64,000 nt of DNA from NCBI RefSeq assembly GCF_019931165.1, contig NZ_JAIOUP010000001.1, positions 1 through 64,000 on the forward strand, in the 5' to 3' direction. The translations under genes and the position numbers were made by a program. Source of the stretch: Schnuerera sp. xch1. Its GTDB lineage: Bacteria; Bacillota; Clostridia; Tissierellales; Tepidimicrobiaceae. The notes under the pieces were generated by a model. The model saw nothing but the letters and a program-made list of their open reading frames with translations, searched no databases and had not been told where the DNA came from. Below are positions 44,607 to 54,397 of this stretch, piece by piece (the first letter of the stretch is position 1; each line of letters starts with the position of its first letter).

Positions 44607-45359
44607 ATGGAAAAAAGTAAGATATCTAAAAGAAAATTGAAAAAGAGAAGGAAAATTCTAAAATTTCTTCTATTTGTAATGATTATAATATCTATTTACT
44701 TATTTGCTTTTAAGACCGATTATTTTAATATAACTGATATCAAAGTTGTAGGTAATAAAAAAATGAGTTATGAACAAATTGTAAAAGCTTCTACTTGTAT
44801 TAAAGGAGAAAATATATTTAAAATAAATGTGACACACAGTGAAGAAAGTTTAAAAATGTTACCATATATTAAGAATTGTAAAGTAAAGAGAAAATTACCA
44901 AATGAAATAATTATTGAAATTGAGGAGAGAAAAGATATAGCAATAATATCTTATTTAGGATCTTTCGCATATATAGATGAAAAGGGTTATATACTCTCAA
45001 TAGAGGGAAAAAAAGGAAAAGTGTCGTTACCACAAATATTTGGATTGAAAGAAATAAATATAAGAGTTGGAAATAATATTTTTGATACATTAGAAATGAG
45101 TAATATTAAGGAATTCATAGTATACAGTGATCAATTAAATATTTTATCATCTATCAAATATATAAATCTTTCTAATTATAAAAATATAATGCTTGAATTA
45201 AATGATGGTATTAAGGTTGCCTTTGGACCCTTAGATAATGTAAAATATAAATTGAGATTTCTGTATAGAATTTTAGAGGACATTAATAAAAATGATATGC
45301 ATGTAAAACAGATTTTATTTAATAAAGGCAATAGCCCAATAATTGTTCAGGATAATTAG
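44607..45359 (+). CDS. ftsQ: Cell division protein FtsQ/DivIB
   Basis: A 250-aa bitopic protein. A strongly basic cytoplasmic tail (KISKRKLKKRRK) is followed by a membrane helix (about 20-38), a POTRA domain (FNITDIKVVGNKKMSYEQI) and the FtsQ beta domain. An upstream GTG at 44595 is in frame; AGGTGGGG supports the ATG at 44607. A small AGCAGC/GCTGCT hairpin lies between it and murA. Confidence 0.88.
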   Translation: MEKSKISKRKLKKRRKILKFLLFVMIIISIYLFAFKTDYFNITDIKVVGNKKMSYEQIVKASTCIKGENIFKINVTHSEESLKMLPYIKNCKVKRKLPNEIIIEIEERKDIAIISYLGSFAYIDEKGYILSIEGKKGKVSLPQIFGLKEINIRVGNNIFDTLEMSNIKEFIVYSDQLNILSSIKYINLSNYKNIMLELNDGIKVAFGPLDNVKYKLRFLYRILEDINKNDMHVKQILFNKGNSPIIVQDN

Positions 45360-45382
45360 GGATAATAGGTAGGTGTAATTAT

Positions 45383-46114
45383 ATGAAAAAGAAAAAAGGA
45401 AGATTAGCAATTACAATAGTATCTTTATTCTTAGGTATTATTTTAGCTATACAATTTAAAACTGTAAGTGAGACAATAGGTGAAGGAATTTTGCCTACTC
45501 AAAGATCTCAACAATTAGCTATAGATTTAAAAAAAGCACAAGATGAAAGAGATGCAGCTATCAAAGCATTGAATGAAGCAGAAAGTAAAATAAATCAGTA
45601 TGAACAAGGAGAAGCAGATAATAGTGTATATGTTGAAAATTTATACAAAGATTTAGAAAAATATAGAGTTTTAGCAGGGTATGTTGATCTAGAGGGACCT
45701 GGTATAATTTTAGAAATTCAAGATCCTCCTGTTGATGTTCAATATGGAACAGAATATTACAGTATTGTAGATGATATAGACTTAATCCTACAGACAGTAA
45801 GTGTTTTGAATGCTGCACAAGCTGAAGCAATTTCAATTAATGATCAAAGATATACTGCTTTTACTGAAATTGTAAGAGCAGGAGATCATATTGAGGTAAA
45901 TGGTGTTTCTATAAATTCTCCAATTGTTATTAAAGCTATCGGAGATCCAAAAACATTGGAATCGGCTTTATCTATTAAAAGAGGTATTGTATGGACATTA
46001 AGATATTATGATTATAATGTAAATCTAGCTAAGGATAATAAGGTTACGATACCTAAATACAGAAGGTTAATTGAATTTATATATTCACAACCAGCAGAAG
46101 AACAGGTCAATTAG
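45383..46114 (+). CDS. DUF881 protein, first copy
   Basis: A 243-aa protein with an N-terminal membrane helix (about 6-24), a coiled coil (about 40-75) and the DUF881 domain (GYVDLEGPGIILEIQDP, then NAAQAEAISINDQRYT and HIEVNGVSINSP). DUF881 proteins lie beside ftsQ/ftsZ and the small basic protein in Clostridia and Actinobacteria; their role is not known. AGGTG precedes the ATG. About 15 bp separate it from a paralogue. Confidence 0.87.
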   Translation: MKKKKGRLAITIVSLFLGIILAIQFKTVSETIGEGILPTQRSQQLAIDLKKAQDERDAAIKALNEAESKINQYEQGEADNSVYVENLYKDLEKYRVLAGYVDLEGPGIILEIQDPPVDVQYGTEYYSIVDDIDLILQTVSVLNAAQAEAISINDQRYTAFTEIVRAGDHIEVNGVSINSPIVIKAIGDPKTLESALSIKRGIVWTLRYYDYNVNLAKDNKVTIPKYRRLIEFIYSQPAEEQVN

Positions 46115-46128
46115 AATATGGTGATATA

Positions 46129-46857
46129 ATGAAGAGTGTAAAAAAAACTAATTTAGTAATTTTATGTTTATCTGTGTTACTTGGAATTGTTATTGCTGTT
46201 CAGTTAAAACAAAATGTACCAGATTTAACACCAGTTACGTTAAATGCAATTGAAATGACTAAATATGAAATAGAGGCTATAAATAAGGAAGTTGCAGAAC
46301 TAAAGGTGATGATAAAAGATAAGGAAAAGCAAATTGAAATGTACAAAAGCATATCTAGTGGAGATAAAAATATAATAGATATTTTGAATAATGAATTAGA
46401 GAAAAATAGGATTACTGCAGGATTTGAAGAAGTACAGGGACCTGGTATAATAGTAAAAATGGAAGATAATATGGATGAAAATGCTTTTGGACAAGAACTT
46501 GATTTAGACTTAATACATGATGCAGATGTTTTGAGGATAATAAATGATCTAAGAGGGGCCGGAGCTGAGGCGATAAGTATTAATGGACAAAGAGTATTAG
46601 CAATATCTGAAATAAAATGTGGTGGACCAATAATTAGAATAAATAATAATAGTGTAGCTACGCCAATTCATATTACAGCAATTGGTGATCCAAAGTTATT
46701 AAATGCAGCTATATGTGCACCCAATACGTACGGCTATGCCTTGAAGACAATAGATCAGATAAATATAGAAACTAGTATGAAAGACAAAGTTGTTGTTCCG
46801 GCTTATATTGAAAGATTTGACTTTCAATATGCCAAACCAATAAAAGAAGGTGATTGA
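46129..46857 (+). CDS. DUF881 protein, second copy
   Basis: A 242-aa paralogue of its upstream neighbour with the same layout: membrane helix (about 8-25), coiled coil (40-80), DUF881 core (GFEEVQGPGIIVKMEDN, then GAGAEAISINGQRV). The two are diverged, so the duplication is old. It overlaps the small basic protein gene by 8 bp. Confidence 0.87.
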   Translation: MKSVKKTNLVILCLSVLLGIVIAVQLKQNVPDLTPVTLNAIEMTKYEIEAINKEVAELKVMIKDKEKQIEMYKSISSGDKNIIDILNNELEKNRITAGFEEVQGPGIIVKMEDNMDENAFGQELDLDLIHDADVLRIINDLRGAGAEAISINGQRVLAISEIKCGGPIIRINNNSVATPIHITAIGDPKLLNAAICAPNTYGYALKTIDQINIETSMKDKVVVPAYIERFDFQYAKPIKEGD

Positions 46858-47206
46858 TATGTTTTATGCTGCAATAGGAATATTAACAGGTATAGTAATA
46901 GGCCTCATATTACCATATACTTATGATGTTACTTATTCTTTATATATTTCTGTGGCTATATTAGCTTGTTTAGACTCCGTATTTGGAGGGGTAAGAGCTA
47001 ACTTAGAAGATAAATTTAATTTAAATATTTTTATATCTGGATTTTTTGGCAATGCTATACTTGCTGCTATTTTAGCATATATTGGTGATAGACTTGGAGT
47101 TCCATTATATTATGCAGCAATTTTTACATTCGGTGGAAGGTTATTTGAAAATTTTGCAAGGATTAGACGTATTTTAATAAATAGAAAATTTAAAAGTAAG
47201 GAATGA
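46850..47206 (+). CDS. Small basic family protein (Sbp, DUF1290)
   Basis: A 118-aa membrane protein with about three helices. The family pattern IAILACLDSVFGGVRANLEDKFN (residues 34-56) and the basic C-terminus (RRILINRKFKSKE) are visible. The family is conserved next to DUF881 genes and ftsZ in Gram-positive bacteria. Function unknown; probably division or sporulation related by context. The start overlaps the upstream gene. Confidence 0.88.
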   Translation: MIDMFYAAIGILTGIVIGLILPYTYDVTYSLYISVAILACLDSVFGGVRANLEDKFNLNIFISGFFGNAILAAILAYIGDRLGVPLYYAAIFTFGGRLFENFARIRRILINRKFKSKE

Positions 47207-47316
47207 TTTATTTGTTAAAATAGTTTATATGATTAAATTTATTATTTAATTGATTTTAGAGTTAAAGTATTTAAGATGGATAAATTATTTATATTAATTG
47301 TTAAGGGGGTCAAGTT

Positions 47317-48387
47317 ATGTTTGATTTTGATGTTGAAGTTGAAGAATTTGCAAAGATAAAAGTTGTTGGTGTAGGTGGTGGAGGAAACAATGCTGTAAAT
47401 AGAATGATTGAATGTGAAGTTAGAGGAATTGATTTCGTCGCTGTTAATACTGACAGACAGGCTTTATATTCATCAAAAGCTGAACAAAAGCTACAGATTG
47501 GTGAAAAACTTACAAAAGGATTAGGGGCTGGTGCTAATCCGGAAATAGGAATGAAAGCAGCTGAAGAAAATAGAAATGAAATTACAGAAACTTTAAAAGG
47601 AGCAGATATGGTTTTTATTACTGCTGGAATGGGAGGAGGCACAGGAACTGGAGCAGCTCCAATAATTGCTGAAGTAGCAAAGGAATTAAACATACTCACC
47701 GTAGGAGTTGTAACTAAGCCTTTTACATTTGAAGGCAGGAAAAGGCAGATTCATGCAGAACAAGGTATTGAAGAATTAAAAAATAAGGTAGATACTTTAG
47801 TAACTATACCAAATGATAGGTTACTCCAAGTTGCTGAAAAGAAAACTACCATGGTACAAGCTTTTTCAATGGCAGATGAAGTGCTCAAACAAGGGATACA
47901 AGGAATTTCAGATTTGATTGCTGTTCCTAATTTAATCAATTTGGATTTTGCTGATGTAAAAACTATTATGTATAGTCAAGGGATAGCTCATATGGGAATT
48001 GGAATGGGCAGTGGTGAAAATCGAGCAGTAGAAGCTGCAAAACAAGCAATTAAGAGTCCATTATTAGAAACCTCTATAGATGGAGCAAAAGCTGTATTGT
48101 TAAATATTACAGGAGGAGAAGATTTAGGGTTATTTGAAGTTAATGAAGCTGCAGATTTAATCAGACAAGCAGTAGATGAAGATGCAAATATTATCTTCGG
48201 TGCTGGTATAGATGAATCAATGAAAGATGAAATAAGCATAACAGTTATTGCGACAGGGTTTGATAAAGAAAAAAGGAGTAAATTAGATGAATCTTTAGAA
48301 TTTGATTTAGAGGAAAGCGCAGCTACTAGTCAATTTGATTTAGATGATTTAGATATTCCTCCTTTTTTGAGGAAGAAAAAGAAATAA
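47317..48387 (+). CDS. ftsZ: Cell division GTPase FtsZ
   Basis: A 356-aa tubulin homologue. The GTP-binding tubulin signature G106-GGTGTG-112 and the early [13 protein letters not shown] are present. Other motifs are NTDRQAL and the T7 loop [11 protein letters not shown]. The C-terminal tail [14 protein letters not shown] is the conserved peptide that binds FtsA/SepF partners. AAGGGGGTC precedes the ATG. No ftsA is present upstream. Confidence 0.97.
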   Translation: MFDFDVEVEEFAKIKVVGVGGGGNNAVNRMIECEVRGIDFVAVNTDRQALYSSKAEQKLQIGEKLTKGLGAGANPEIGMKAAEENRNEITETLKGADMVFITAGMGGGTGTGAAPIIAEVAKELNILTVGVVTKPFTFEGRKRQIHAEQGIEELKNKVDTLVTIPNDRLLQVAEKKTTMVQAFSMADEVLKQGIQGISDLIAVPNLINLDFADVKTIMYSQGIAHMGIGMGSGENRAVEAAKQAIKSPLLETSIDGAKAVLLNITGGEDLGLFEVNEAADLIRQAVDEDANIIFGAGIDESMKDEISITVIATGFDKEKRSKLDESLEFDLEESAATSQFDLDDLDIPPFLRKKKK

Positions 48388-48406
48388 AAATTATTAATAT
48401 TAATGT

Positions 48407-48444
48407 CAAAAAACGTTTCTCGAAAATGAGATACGTTTTTTTTT
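48407..48444 (+). terminator. Rho-independent terminator after ftsZ
   Basis: AAAAAACGT-TTCTC and GAGAT-ACGTTTTTT pair around a GAAAAT loop with a T8 tail. Confidence 0.85.
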
Positions 48445-48553
48445 ATCTACTCATAATGACAAAATTTTAAGAATATATTTTATATAATAGACATAAACAT
48501 TTTATTTAATGAATAAAGTTTTAGTATAAGAACTTATAAAGGGAGGTATGTGA

Positions 48554-49447
48554 TTGTATGTATATGCTGAATATATATTGATGGAGAATATTATAATTAA
48601 TTTTATTATATTATATGTTACTAAAACAATTACAAGAACTAAAACTAGTAAATTAAGGTTTTTTATTGCCTCGTTAATTGGATCGATATATACATTGGTA
48701 ATATTTTTTCCATCGTTACAGTTTATGGGGAAACTTATTATAAAAATATCCATATCAGTTTTTATGATAATAGTAGCTTTCAATCCAGAAAAATTGAATA
48801 AATTCTTAAAGCAGGTTTCAACCTTTTATATGGTATCTTTTGTTTTCGCTGGAACAACAATAGGAATTTTTTATTTAGGTGAAAATTATATTACGGCAAG
48901 ATTTTCATTTAATGATTTCCAAGAATTAGTTAAGTTTTTGGTTATTGGTATAGGATTAGCTATTATATTAATAAGATATATTCTCAAGTACCATCAAGTT
49001 AAGATGAGTAAGGATAACTTTTTAACTAATATAATTATCAGTTTAAATAATAAAAAAGTTAACTTGGTTGCATTAATAGATACAGGTAACTCTTTGAAGG
49101 AACCAATATCTCAGTTGCCAGTTATTATCGCAGAATACAATGCATTAAAGTCAATACTTCCTAAATCATTGCAAAAAATATATTCGAATAAAAAAGAGTT
49201 TGATTTAGATTTAATTGCTAAAGTAATGGATGATATAAGTGATGAGATAAAACTTAGGTTAATTCCATTTAAATCTTTGGGTAATGATAATGGAATTTTA
49301 ATAGGCTTTAAACCGGATAGTATTAAGGTTAATTTAAAAGATGAAACTAGAAAATTAACAGAAGATATAATAGTTGCTATATACAACGATAAATTAGCTC
49401 AAGACGAGCACTATAATGGACTATTACATCCTGAAATATTAGGATAG
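48554..49447 (+). CDS. spoIIGA: Sporulation sigma-E processing peptidase SpoIIGA
   Basis: A 297-aa membrane aspartic protease that cleaves pro-SigE. The N-terminal half has about five membrane helices. The protease motif is D-T-G-N in [12 protein letters not shown] (about 175-186). The start is a TTG at 48554 behind GGGAGG (48541-48546). It is directly upstream of sigE, as in Bacillus and Clostridia. Confidence 0.94.
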   Translation: MYVYAEYILMENIIINFIILYVTKTITRTKTSKLRFFIASLIGSIYTLVIFFPSLQFMGKLIIKISISVFMIIVAFNPEKLNKFLKQVSTFYMVSFVFAGTTIGIFYLGENYITARFSFNDFQELVKFLVIGIGLAIILIRYILKYHQVKMSKDNFLTNIIISLNNKKVNLVALIDTGNSLKEPISQLPVIIAEYNALKSILPKSLQKIYSNKKEFDLDLIAKVMDDISDEIKLRLIPFKSLGNDNGILIGFKPDSIKVNLKDETRKLTEDIIVAIYNDKLAQDEHYNGLLHPEILG

Positions 49448-49458
49448 GGGGAGAGAAA

Positions 49459-50172
49459 TTGAAAGAAATACTTTTGAGAACTAAAATATTTTTCTATAAA
49501 ATTTTAAGGAAATTAAGAATTTTAGATGGTGTTTATTATATTGGTAGTGGAGAAGTTCTTCCACCTCCGTTAAAACCAGAAGAGGAAAATTATTGCTTAA
49601 AAAGATTAAAGTATGACGATAGTATTAAAGGTATATTAATTGAAAGAAATCTGAGATTGGTAGTTTATATAGCAAGAAAGTTTGAAAACACTGGTATATG
49701 TATAGAAGACTTAATTTCAATTGGCACTATAGGTTTAATTAAAGCAGTAAATACATTTAATCCAGATAAAAATATAAAACTTGCTACTTATGCTTCTAAG
49801 TGTATAGAAAATGAAATTCTAATGTATCTAAGACGTAATAATAAATTAAAATCTGAAGTATCGTTAGACGAACCTTTAAATGTGGACTGGGATGGAAACG
49901 AATTATTGTTGTCAGATATTTTAGGAACTGATGGGGATATAATATTTAAATTATTGGAAGAAGAAGTAGATAGGGAATTACTTAATCAAGCGATAGATAA
50001 ACTTTCAGGTAGAGAAAAGACAATAGTAGAATTACGATTTGGACTAAAGAATGGAAAGGAGAAAACTCAAAAAGAAGTAGCTGATATTCTAGGAATATCT
50101 CAGTCATATATCTCTAGATTAGAAAAAAGAATAATTAAAAGGTTAAAAAAGGAAATGGTTAAATTACTGTGA
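49459..50172 (+). CDS. sigE: RNA polymerase sigma factor SigE (mother cell)
   Basis: A 237-aa sporulation sigma factor with an N-terminal pro-sequence (about 28 residues, basic and hydrophobic: [17 protein letters not shown]) removed by SpoIIGA. Region 2 ([20 protein letters not shown]) and region 4 ([19 protein letters not shown]) are intact. The start is a TTG after GGGGGAGAG. The stop lies inside a terminator stem. Confidence 0.96.
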   Translation: MKEILLRTKIFFYKILRKLRILDGVYYIGSGEVLPPPLKPEEENYCLKRLKYDDSIKGILIERNLRLVVYIARKFENTGICIEDLISIGTIGLIKAVNTFNPDKNIKLATYASKCIENEILMYLRRNNKLKSEVSLDEPLNVDWDGNELLLSDILGTDGDIIFKLLEEEVDRELLNQAIDKLSGREKTIVELRFGLKNGKEKTQKEVADILGISQSYISRLEKRIIKRLKKEMVKLL

Positions 50173-50201
50173 TGATGGTATCTATCACAGTAATTTTTTT
50201 A
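50161..50201 (+). terminator. Rho-independent terminator after sigE
   Basis: AAATTACTGTGAT / ATCACAGTAATTT, 13-bp stem with T7 tail; separates sigE from sigG. Confidence 0.88.
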
Positions 50202-50343
50202 TAGATTATGATTTGATTTAACTTATGAATATTTACAGAAAATGGGTATTTTTAACAAACAAATATTGAATAAAAATTTGTGTGAAGGAAATAATTTAAA
50301 ATGTATAAAAAGGGGTAATAAATGGCGAAAGGAATGAAAGAGG

Positions 50344-51117
50344 GTGAACACAAATAAAGTTGAAATTTGTGGAGTTAACACATCAAAATTACCAGTACTT
50401 ACAAACGAAGAGATGCAAAAATTATTTGTAAAAATTAAAGCAGGAGATTTAAAAGCAAGAGAGAAATTTATTCAAGGAAATTTAAGATTAGTATTGAGTA
50501 TTATTCAAAGGTTTAATAGAAGAGGAGAAAATGCAGACGATTTATTTCAGGTAGGATGTATAGGATTAATTAAAGCTATAGATAATTTTGATTTGAGTCA
50601 AAATGTAAGATTTTCTACTTATGCTGTACCTATGATCATAGGGGAAATTCGCAGATATCTTCGAGATAATAATTCTATAAGAGTTAGTAGATCTTTAAGG
50701 GATATAGCTTATAAAGCTTTACAAGCAAGAGATCAATTGGTGAACAAGAATTTAAAAGAACCAACTATATCTGAAATAGCTAGAGAATTAGATATGGCCA
50801 AAGAAGATATTGTCTTTGCATTGGATGCAATACAAGAACCAATATCTTTATTTGAGCCTATTTTTCATGATAGTGGAGATGCGATATATATAATGGATCA
50901 AGTTAAAGATGATAAATCAGAAGATGAAATATGGCTTAAAGGAATTGCAATAAGAGAAGCTATAAATAAACTTAACAAAAGAGAAAGACATATACTAAAT
51001 TTAAGATTTTATGAAGGAAAAACACAGATGGAAGTAGCTGAAGAAATAGGCATTTCTCAGGCACAAGTTTCGAGACTTGAAAAAAATGCATTGAAACAAA
51101 TGAGAAAGCTAATATGA
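50344..51117 (+). CDS. sigG: RNA polymerase sigma factor SigG (late forespore)
   Basis: A 257-aa sporulation sigma factor. The N-terminus KVEICGVNTSKLPVLTNEEM is nearly that of Bacillus SigG, which fixes the GTG start at 50344. Region 2 (ADDLFQVGCIGLIKAIDNFD) and region 4 (EVAEEIGISQAQVSRLEK) are clear. The ribosome site is poor (AAAGGA about 13 bp upstream), consistent with limited or controlled translation. Confidence 0.96.
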   Translation: MNTNKVEICGVNTSKLPVLTNEEMQKLFVKIKAGDLKAREKFIQGNLRLVLSIIQRFNRRGENADDLFQVGCIGLIKAIDNFDLSQNVRFSTYAVPMIIGEIRRYLRDNNSIRVSRSLRDIAYKALQARDQLVNKNLKEPTISEIARELDMAKEDIVFALDAIQEPISLFEPIFHDSGDAIYIMDQVKDDKSEDEIWLKGIAIREAINKLNKRERHILNLRFYEGKTQMEVAEEIGISQAQVSRLEKNALKQMRKLI

Positions 51118-51208
51118 TGTTAATCATTACCTCACAGAAAGTAGGAATATTTTAGATATAAATCTAAATATATATATAATAATGAAGATAAAAGAAAGAG
51201 GTGGGGTA

Positions 51209-51475
51209 ATGATTAATTTATCTGAAATTAAAGAAAAGGAAGTAATAAATGTTAAGGATGGTTCAAAAATAGGATTTATTTACGATTTTGAGATTGATTT
51301 GGAAAAGGGAAAAGTATTAGCTATAATAATTCCAGGACCAGGTAAAGTTTTAGGCATATTTGGTAAAAATAAGGACTTAGTTATAGAGTGGAAAAATATA
51401 ATTCGAATAGGATATGATGCAGTATTGGTTGATATAGATATGGGACAAAACAAACCATTAGACAATTATAATTAG
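51209..51475 (+). CDS. YlmC/YmxH family PRC-barrel sporulation protein
   Basis: An 88-aa protein made of one PRC-barrel domain: [19 protein letters not shown], then [11 protein letters not shown] and [16 protein letters not shown]. The family lies next to sigG in most spore formers and has no known function. A start at 51182 is in frame, but AGAGGTGGGG supports the ATG at 51209. Confidence 0.88.
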   Translation: MINLSEIKEKEVINVKDGSKIGFIYDFEIDLEKGKVLAIIIPGPGKVLGIFGKNKDLVIEWKNIIRIGYDAVLVDIDMGQNKPLDNYN

Positions 51476-51518
51476 ATATAATATAATTGAATTGGATACT
51501 TGTAATGGAGGTGCAAAA

Positions 51519-51974
51519 ATGAATTGCCCATTTTGCAATCATAATGAGACAAAAGTAGTAGATTCACGACCAACTGATGAGGGACAAGCTATAAGACGTA
51601 GACGTGAATGTTTAAAATGTTTCAAAAGATTTACAACATATGAAAAAATAGAGGATATACCCTTAATTATTGTTAAGAAAGATGGAAATAGACAGTCATA
51701 TGATAGAAATAAGATACTTAATGGAATACTAAAAGCTTGTGAAAAGAGACCTGTTTCTTTAAATGTAATTGAAGAAACAGTTGATGAAATTGAAAAAGAA
51801 TTATACAATTCCATGGAAAAGGAAATAACTAGTCAGTATATAGGTGAAGCGGTAATGAATAAGCTTAAAGAGATAGATGAGGTATCATATGTTAGATTTG
51901 CTTCAGTTTATAGGCAGTTTAAAGATATAAATACATTTATGAAAGAGTTAAATAAGTTGTTAAATGAAGACTAA
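51519..51974 (+). CDS. nrdR: Ribonucleotide reductase regulator NrdR
   Basis: A 151-aa repressor of nrd genes. The zinc ribbon uses C3, C6, C31 and C34, and the ATP-cone domain ([28 protein letters not shown]) senses dATP/ATP. GGAGGTG (51507-51513) fixes the ATG at 51519 although the frame is open 9 codons further up. Confidence 0.96.
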   Translation: MNCPFCNHNETKVVDSRPTDEGQAIRRRRECLKCFKRFTTYEKIEDIPLIIVKKDGNRQSYDRNKILNGILKACEKRPVSLNVIEETVDEIEKELYNSMEKEITSQYIGEAVMNKLKEIDEVSYVRFASVYRQFKDINTFMKELNKLLNED

Positions 51975-51995
51975 ATACTTTGGTGGTGTGTATTT

Positions 51996-52736
51996 ATGGA
52001 ATTAATAGAACAATATAAAGACAATGCTTTGTTTTATCAATTTAAAGAATTTAATAATTATAATCATATTAAGCATCTATTTACTTCTCGAGTAGGCTGG
52101 ACCAATGAAAATATAAAATATAGAATATCAGATATTTTTAATGTTCCCAAATCTAATATTGTAAGTGTAAAACAAGTTCATGGCACAGACATTAAAATAA
52201 TTGATTCGAAAGTAAATAATTTTATAGAGTTTTCAAAGTTAGAGACAGATGGATTGATAACAAATTTAACGGATATAGTGTTAGCTACATACCATGCAGA
52301 TTGTGTACCTATTTATTTCTTTGACAAAGTAGATAATATAGTTGGTATAGCACATGGGGGATGGAGAGGAACTTTTGATAATATAAGTGGAAAAATGATT
52401 GATACATTTAAAAGGAGATATAGCTCAAATAATAACAATATTCTAGTTGCGATTGGGCCATCTATTGGACCATGTTGTTATGAGGTAGGTGAAGATGTAA
52501 TGAAACAGTTTACCAACAGATATGATAATTTTAGAGATATATTAGTTAGAAGAAATGGTAAAGTTTATCTGGATTTATGGAAGATAAATTATTTACAAGT
52601 TGTAGATAAAGGAATACCTAAAGATAATATTATATTGTCGAATACCTGTACTAGTTGTAAAGTCAATAAGTTTTATTCATATAGAAAGGAAAATGGCACA
52701 GACAATAGAATGATTGCTGCTATTTGTTTAAAATAG
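51996..52736 (+). CDS. pgeF: PgeF/YlmD family (laccase-domain) protein
   Basis: A 246-aa DUF152/laccase-domain protein. The Zn-binding residues sit in HADCVPIYFFD, IAHGGWRGTFD (most members read HAGWRGT) and GPSIGPCCYEVG. Members have been reported as peptidoglycan editing factor and purine nucleoside phosphorylase; which applies here cannot be told from the sequence. GGTGGTG precedes the ATG. Confidence 0.9.
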   Translation: MELIEQYKDNALFYQFKEFNNYNHIKHLFTSRVGWTNENIKYRISDIFNVPKSNIVSVKQVHGTDIKIIDSKVNNFIEFSKLETDGLITNLTDIVLATYHADCVPIYFFDKVDNIVGIAHGGWRGTFDNISGKMIDTFKRRYSSNNNNILVAIGPSIGPCCYEVGEDVMKQFTNRYDNFRDILVRRNGKVYLDLWKINYLQVVDKGIPKDNIILSNTCTSCKVNKFYSYRKENGTDNRMIAAICLK

Positions 52737-52770
52737 AATCATAATTTTGTATTAAGAAAAGGATGATTTT

Positions 52771-54219
52771 GTGGCAAAAGTCAATTTAAATGAGGTAATA
52801 CTGCAAAATATTTTGCACTATACAGATATAGGAATTCATGTTATCAATAAAGATAAGAAGACCATAGTTTATAACGAAGCTATGGCTAGACTAGAAGGTT
52901 TAGATATAGAACATGTTTTAAATAGGGATTTATTAGAAGTGTTTCCTAGTTTAAATGAAGATACCTCAACTTTGATAAAGGTGTTGATGACCAAACAGCA
53001 AATAATAGATGAAACTCAAAGTTATATTAATTCTAAAGGGAAAAAGATTATTTCTATAAACTCAACAATACCGCTTTTTTTAAATGGTGAAGTAGTTGGA
53101 GCTTTAGAAATAGCTAAAGATATTACTAATCTTAAAAATTTATCAGATAAATTGGTAGATTTACAAAAAAACATAAAAATACTTAATAATAATGACAAGA
53201 TTAGTAATAACAGAATTAATAAATATACTTTTAAAGATATAATAGGAAAAGATGAGAAAATAATTAATGCCATTCAAATTGCTCGTAGGGCAGCTAATTC
53301 TCCGTCATCTGTATTAATATATGGTGAGACAGGTACCGGGAAGGAATTATTTGCTCAAAGTATTCATTACAGCGGTAAAAGAAGTAATAAACATTTTATT
53401 GCACAAAATTGTGCTTCAATACCTGAATCATTATTAGAAGGTATACTTTTTGGAACTGAGAAAGGTGGATTTACTGGTGCTATAGCAAGAGAAGGAATTT
53501 TTGAGCAAGCTAATGGTGGTACATTGTTGTTGGATGAGATTAATTCAATGTCTTATGGATTACAAGCTAAGCTTCTAAGAGTGCTTCAAGAAGGTTATAT
53601 ACGTCGTATAGGCGGAATCAAAGATATACCAATAGATGTAAAGATAATTGCAACTACAAATGAGGAACCTACGAAGAGTATTGAAAATGGAACATTAAGA
53701 AAAGATTTATTTTTTAGATTAAATGTTATATATATAAAAATACCACCTTTAAGAGAAAGAAAGAAAGATATACTTGTTTTATCAAAATACTTAATCAATA
53801 AGTATAATAGAATATTAGGTAGGGATATTGCTGGAATAGATGATGATGTTTTGGAAGCATTTTATAATTATTCGTGGTACGGAAATGTTAGAGAACTTGA
53901 AAATTGCATTGAAGCTGCTATGAATTATGCACCAGGCAACAGAAGATTTTTACAGAAGGAAGATTTTATTTCAAGTTCAAACATATTTACAAATTCAAAT
54001 ATATTTGAAAATCCAATTATACAAGATAATGAAGGAGATTTAGATTTTAAAAGTAGAAATAAGTCTTTGCCACTTTACTTACAAAATATAGAGAAGAAAA
54101 TCATTATGCGTTCTCTAGAAGAGAATAAATTTAATATTACGAAGGCTGCAAAAAAGTTAGGAATTAAACGTCAGACGTTACAACATAAAGTAAAAAAGTA
54201 TTCACTAACAGCAAAATAA
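52771..54219 (+). CDS. Sigma-54-dependent activator with PAS sensor, probable regulator of the ornithine genes
   Basis: A 482-aa bacterial enhancer-binding protein. The N-terminal PAS-like domain spans about 10-120 (DIGIHVINKDKKTIVYNEAM), followed by a coiled linker. The AAA+ domain has Walker A GETGTGKE (185-192), a sigma-54 contact loop GGFTGA (232-237, normally GAFTGA) and Walker B TLLLDE (251-256). The C-terminal Fis-type helix-turn-helix is ITKAAKKLGIKRQTLQHKVK (about 455-475). The start is a GTG after AAAAGGATG. It ends 108 bp upstream of a sigma-54 promoter for ord. Confidence 0.92.
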   Translation: MAKVNLNEVILQNILHYTDIGIHVINKDKKTIVYNEAMARLEGLDIEHVLNRDLLEVFPSLNEDTSTLIKVLMTKQQIIDETQSYINSKGKKIISINSTIPLFLNGEVVGALEIAKDITNLKNLSDKLVDLQKNIKILNNNDKISNNRINKYTFKDIIGKDEKIINAIQIARRAANSPSSVLIYGETGTGKELFAQSIHYSGKRSNKHFIAQNCASIPESLLEGILFGTEKGGFTGAIAREGIFEQANGGTLLLDEINSMSYGLQAKLLRVLQEGYIRRIGGIKDIPIDVKIIATTNEEPTKSIENGTLRKDLFFRLNVIYIKIPPLRERKKDILVLSKYLINKYNRILGRDIAGIDDDVLEAFYNYSWYGNVRELENCIEAAMNYAPGNRRFLQKEDFISSSNIFTNSNIFENPIIQDNEGDLDFKSRNKSLPLYLQNIEKKIIMRSLEENKFNITKAAKKLGIKRQTLQHKVKKYSLTAK

Positions 54220-54250
54220 TTTGCGTTATAACGCAAATTATTTTGCTGTT
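54207..54250. terminator. 44-bp perfect palindrome at the end of the activator gene
   Basis: Two 22-bp arms meet at 54228/54229 (left arm AACAGCAAAATAATTTGCGT...). It contains the stop codon and is followed by ATCTTGTTATTTTT, so it can act as a terminator. Its inner half, TTGCGTTATAACGCAA, is also symmetric like a protein-binding site and lies 77-121 bp before the sigma-54 promoter, so an enhancer role is possible. Confidence 0.65.
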
Positions 54251-54326
54251 ATCTTGTTATTTTTAAATTATTTTAAGAGAATATTAGAAAAACGTGAGAA
54301 AATAGATTGCTATTAACTCAAACAAG

Positions 54327-54344
54327 TTGGTAAAGAATTTGCAT
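54327..54344 (+). promoter_or_regulatory. Sigma-54 (-24/-12) promoter of the ornithine operon
   Basis: TTGGTAAAGAATTTGCAT has GG (54329-54330) and GC (54341-54342) exactly 10 bp apart, as in the consensus TGGCAC-N5-TTGCA. It lies 54 bp upstream of the ord start and downstream of the activator gene. Confidence 0.8.
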
Positions 54345-54397
54345 GTATTTATATATAAGTTTAAACTAATAAAGTTAAAGAATATGGAGGTGCTCAT

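Noticed and set aside
48444-48540. Possible Spo0A box before spoIIGA (ATGACAAAAT)
   Set aside because: It is expected from biology but the match to the 0A box is too poor to claim.
50322-50357. 11-codon leader ORF (MAKGMKEGEHK) overlapping the sigG start
   Set aside because: It has a GGGG upstream and could couple translation to sigG, but no conservation can be judged and such short frames are common by chance.
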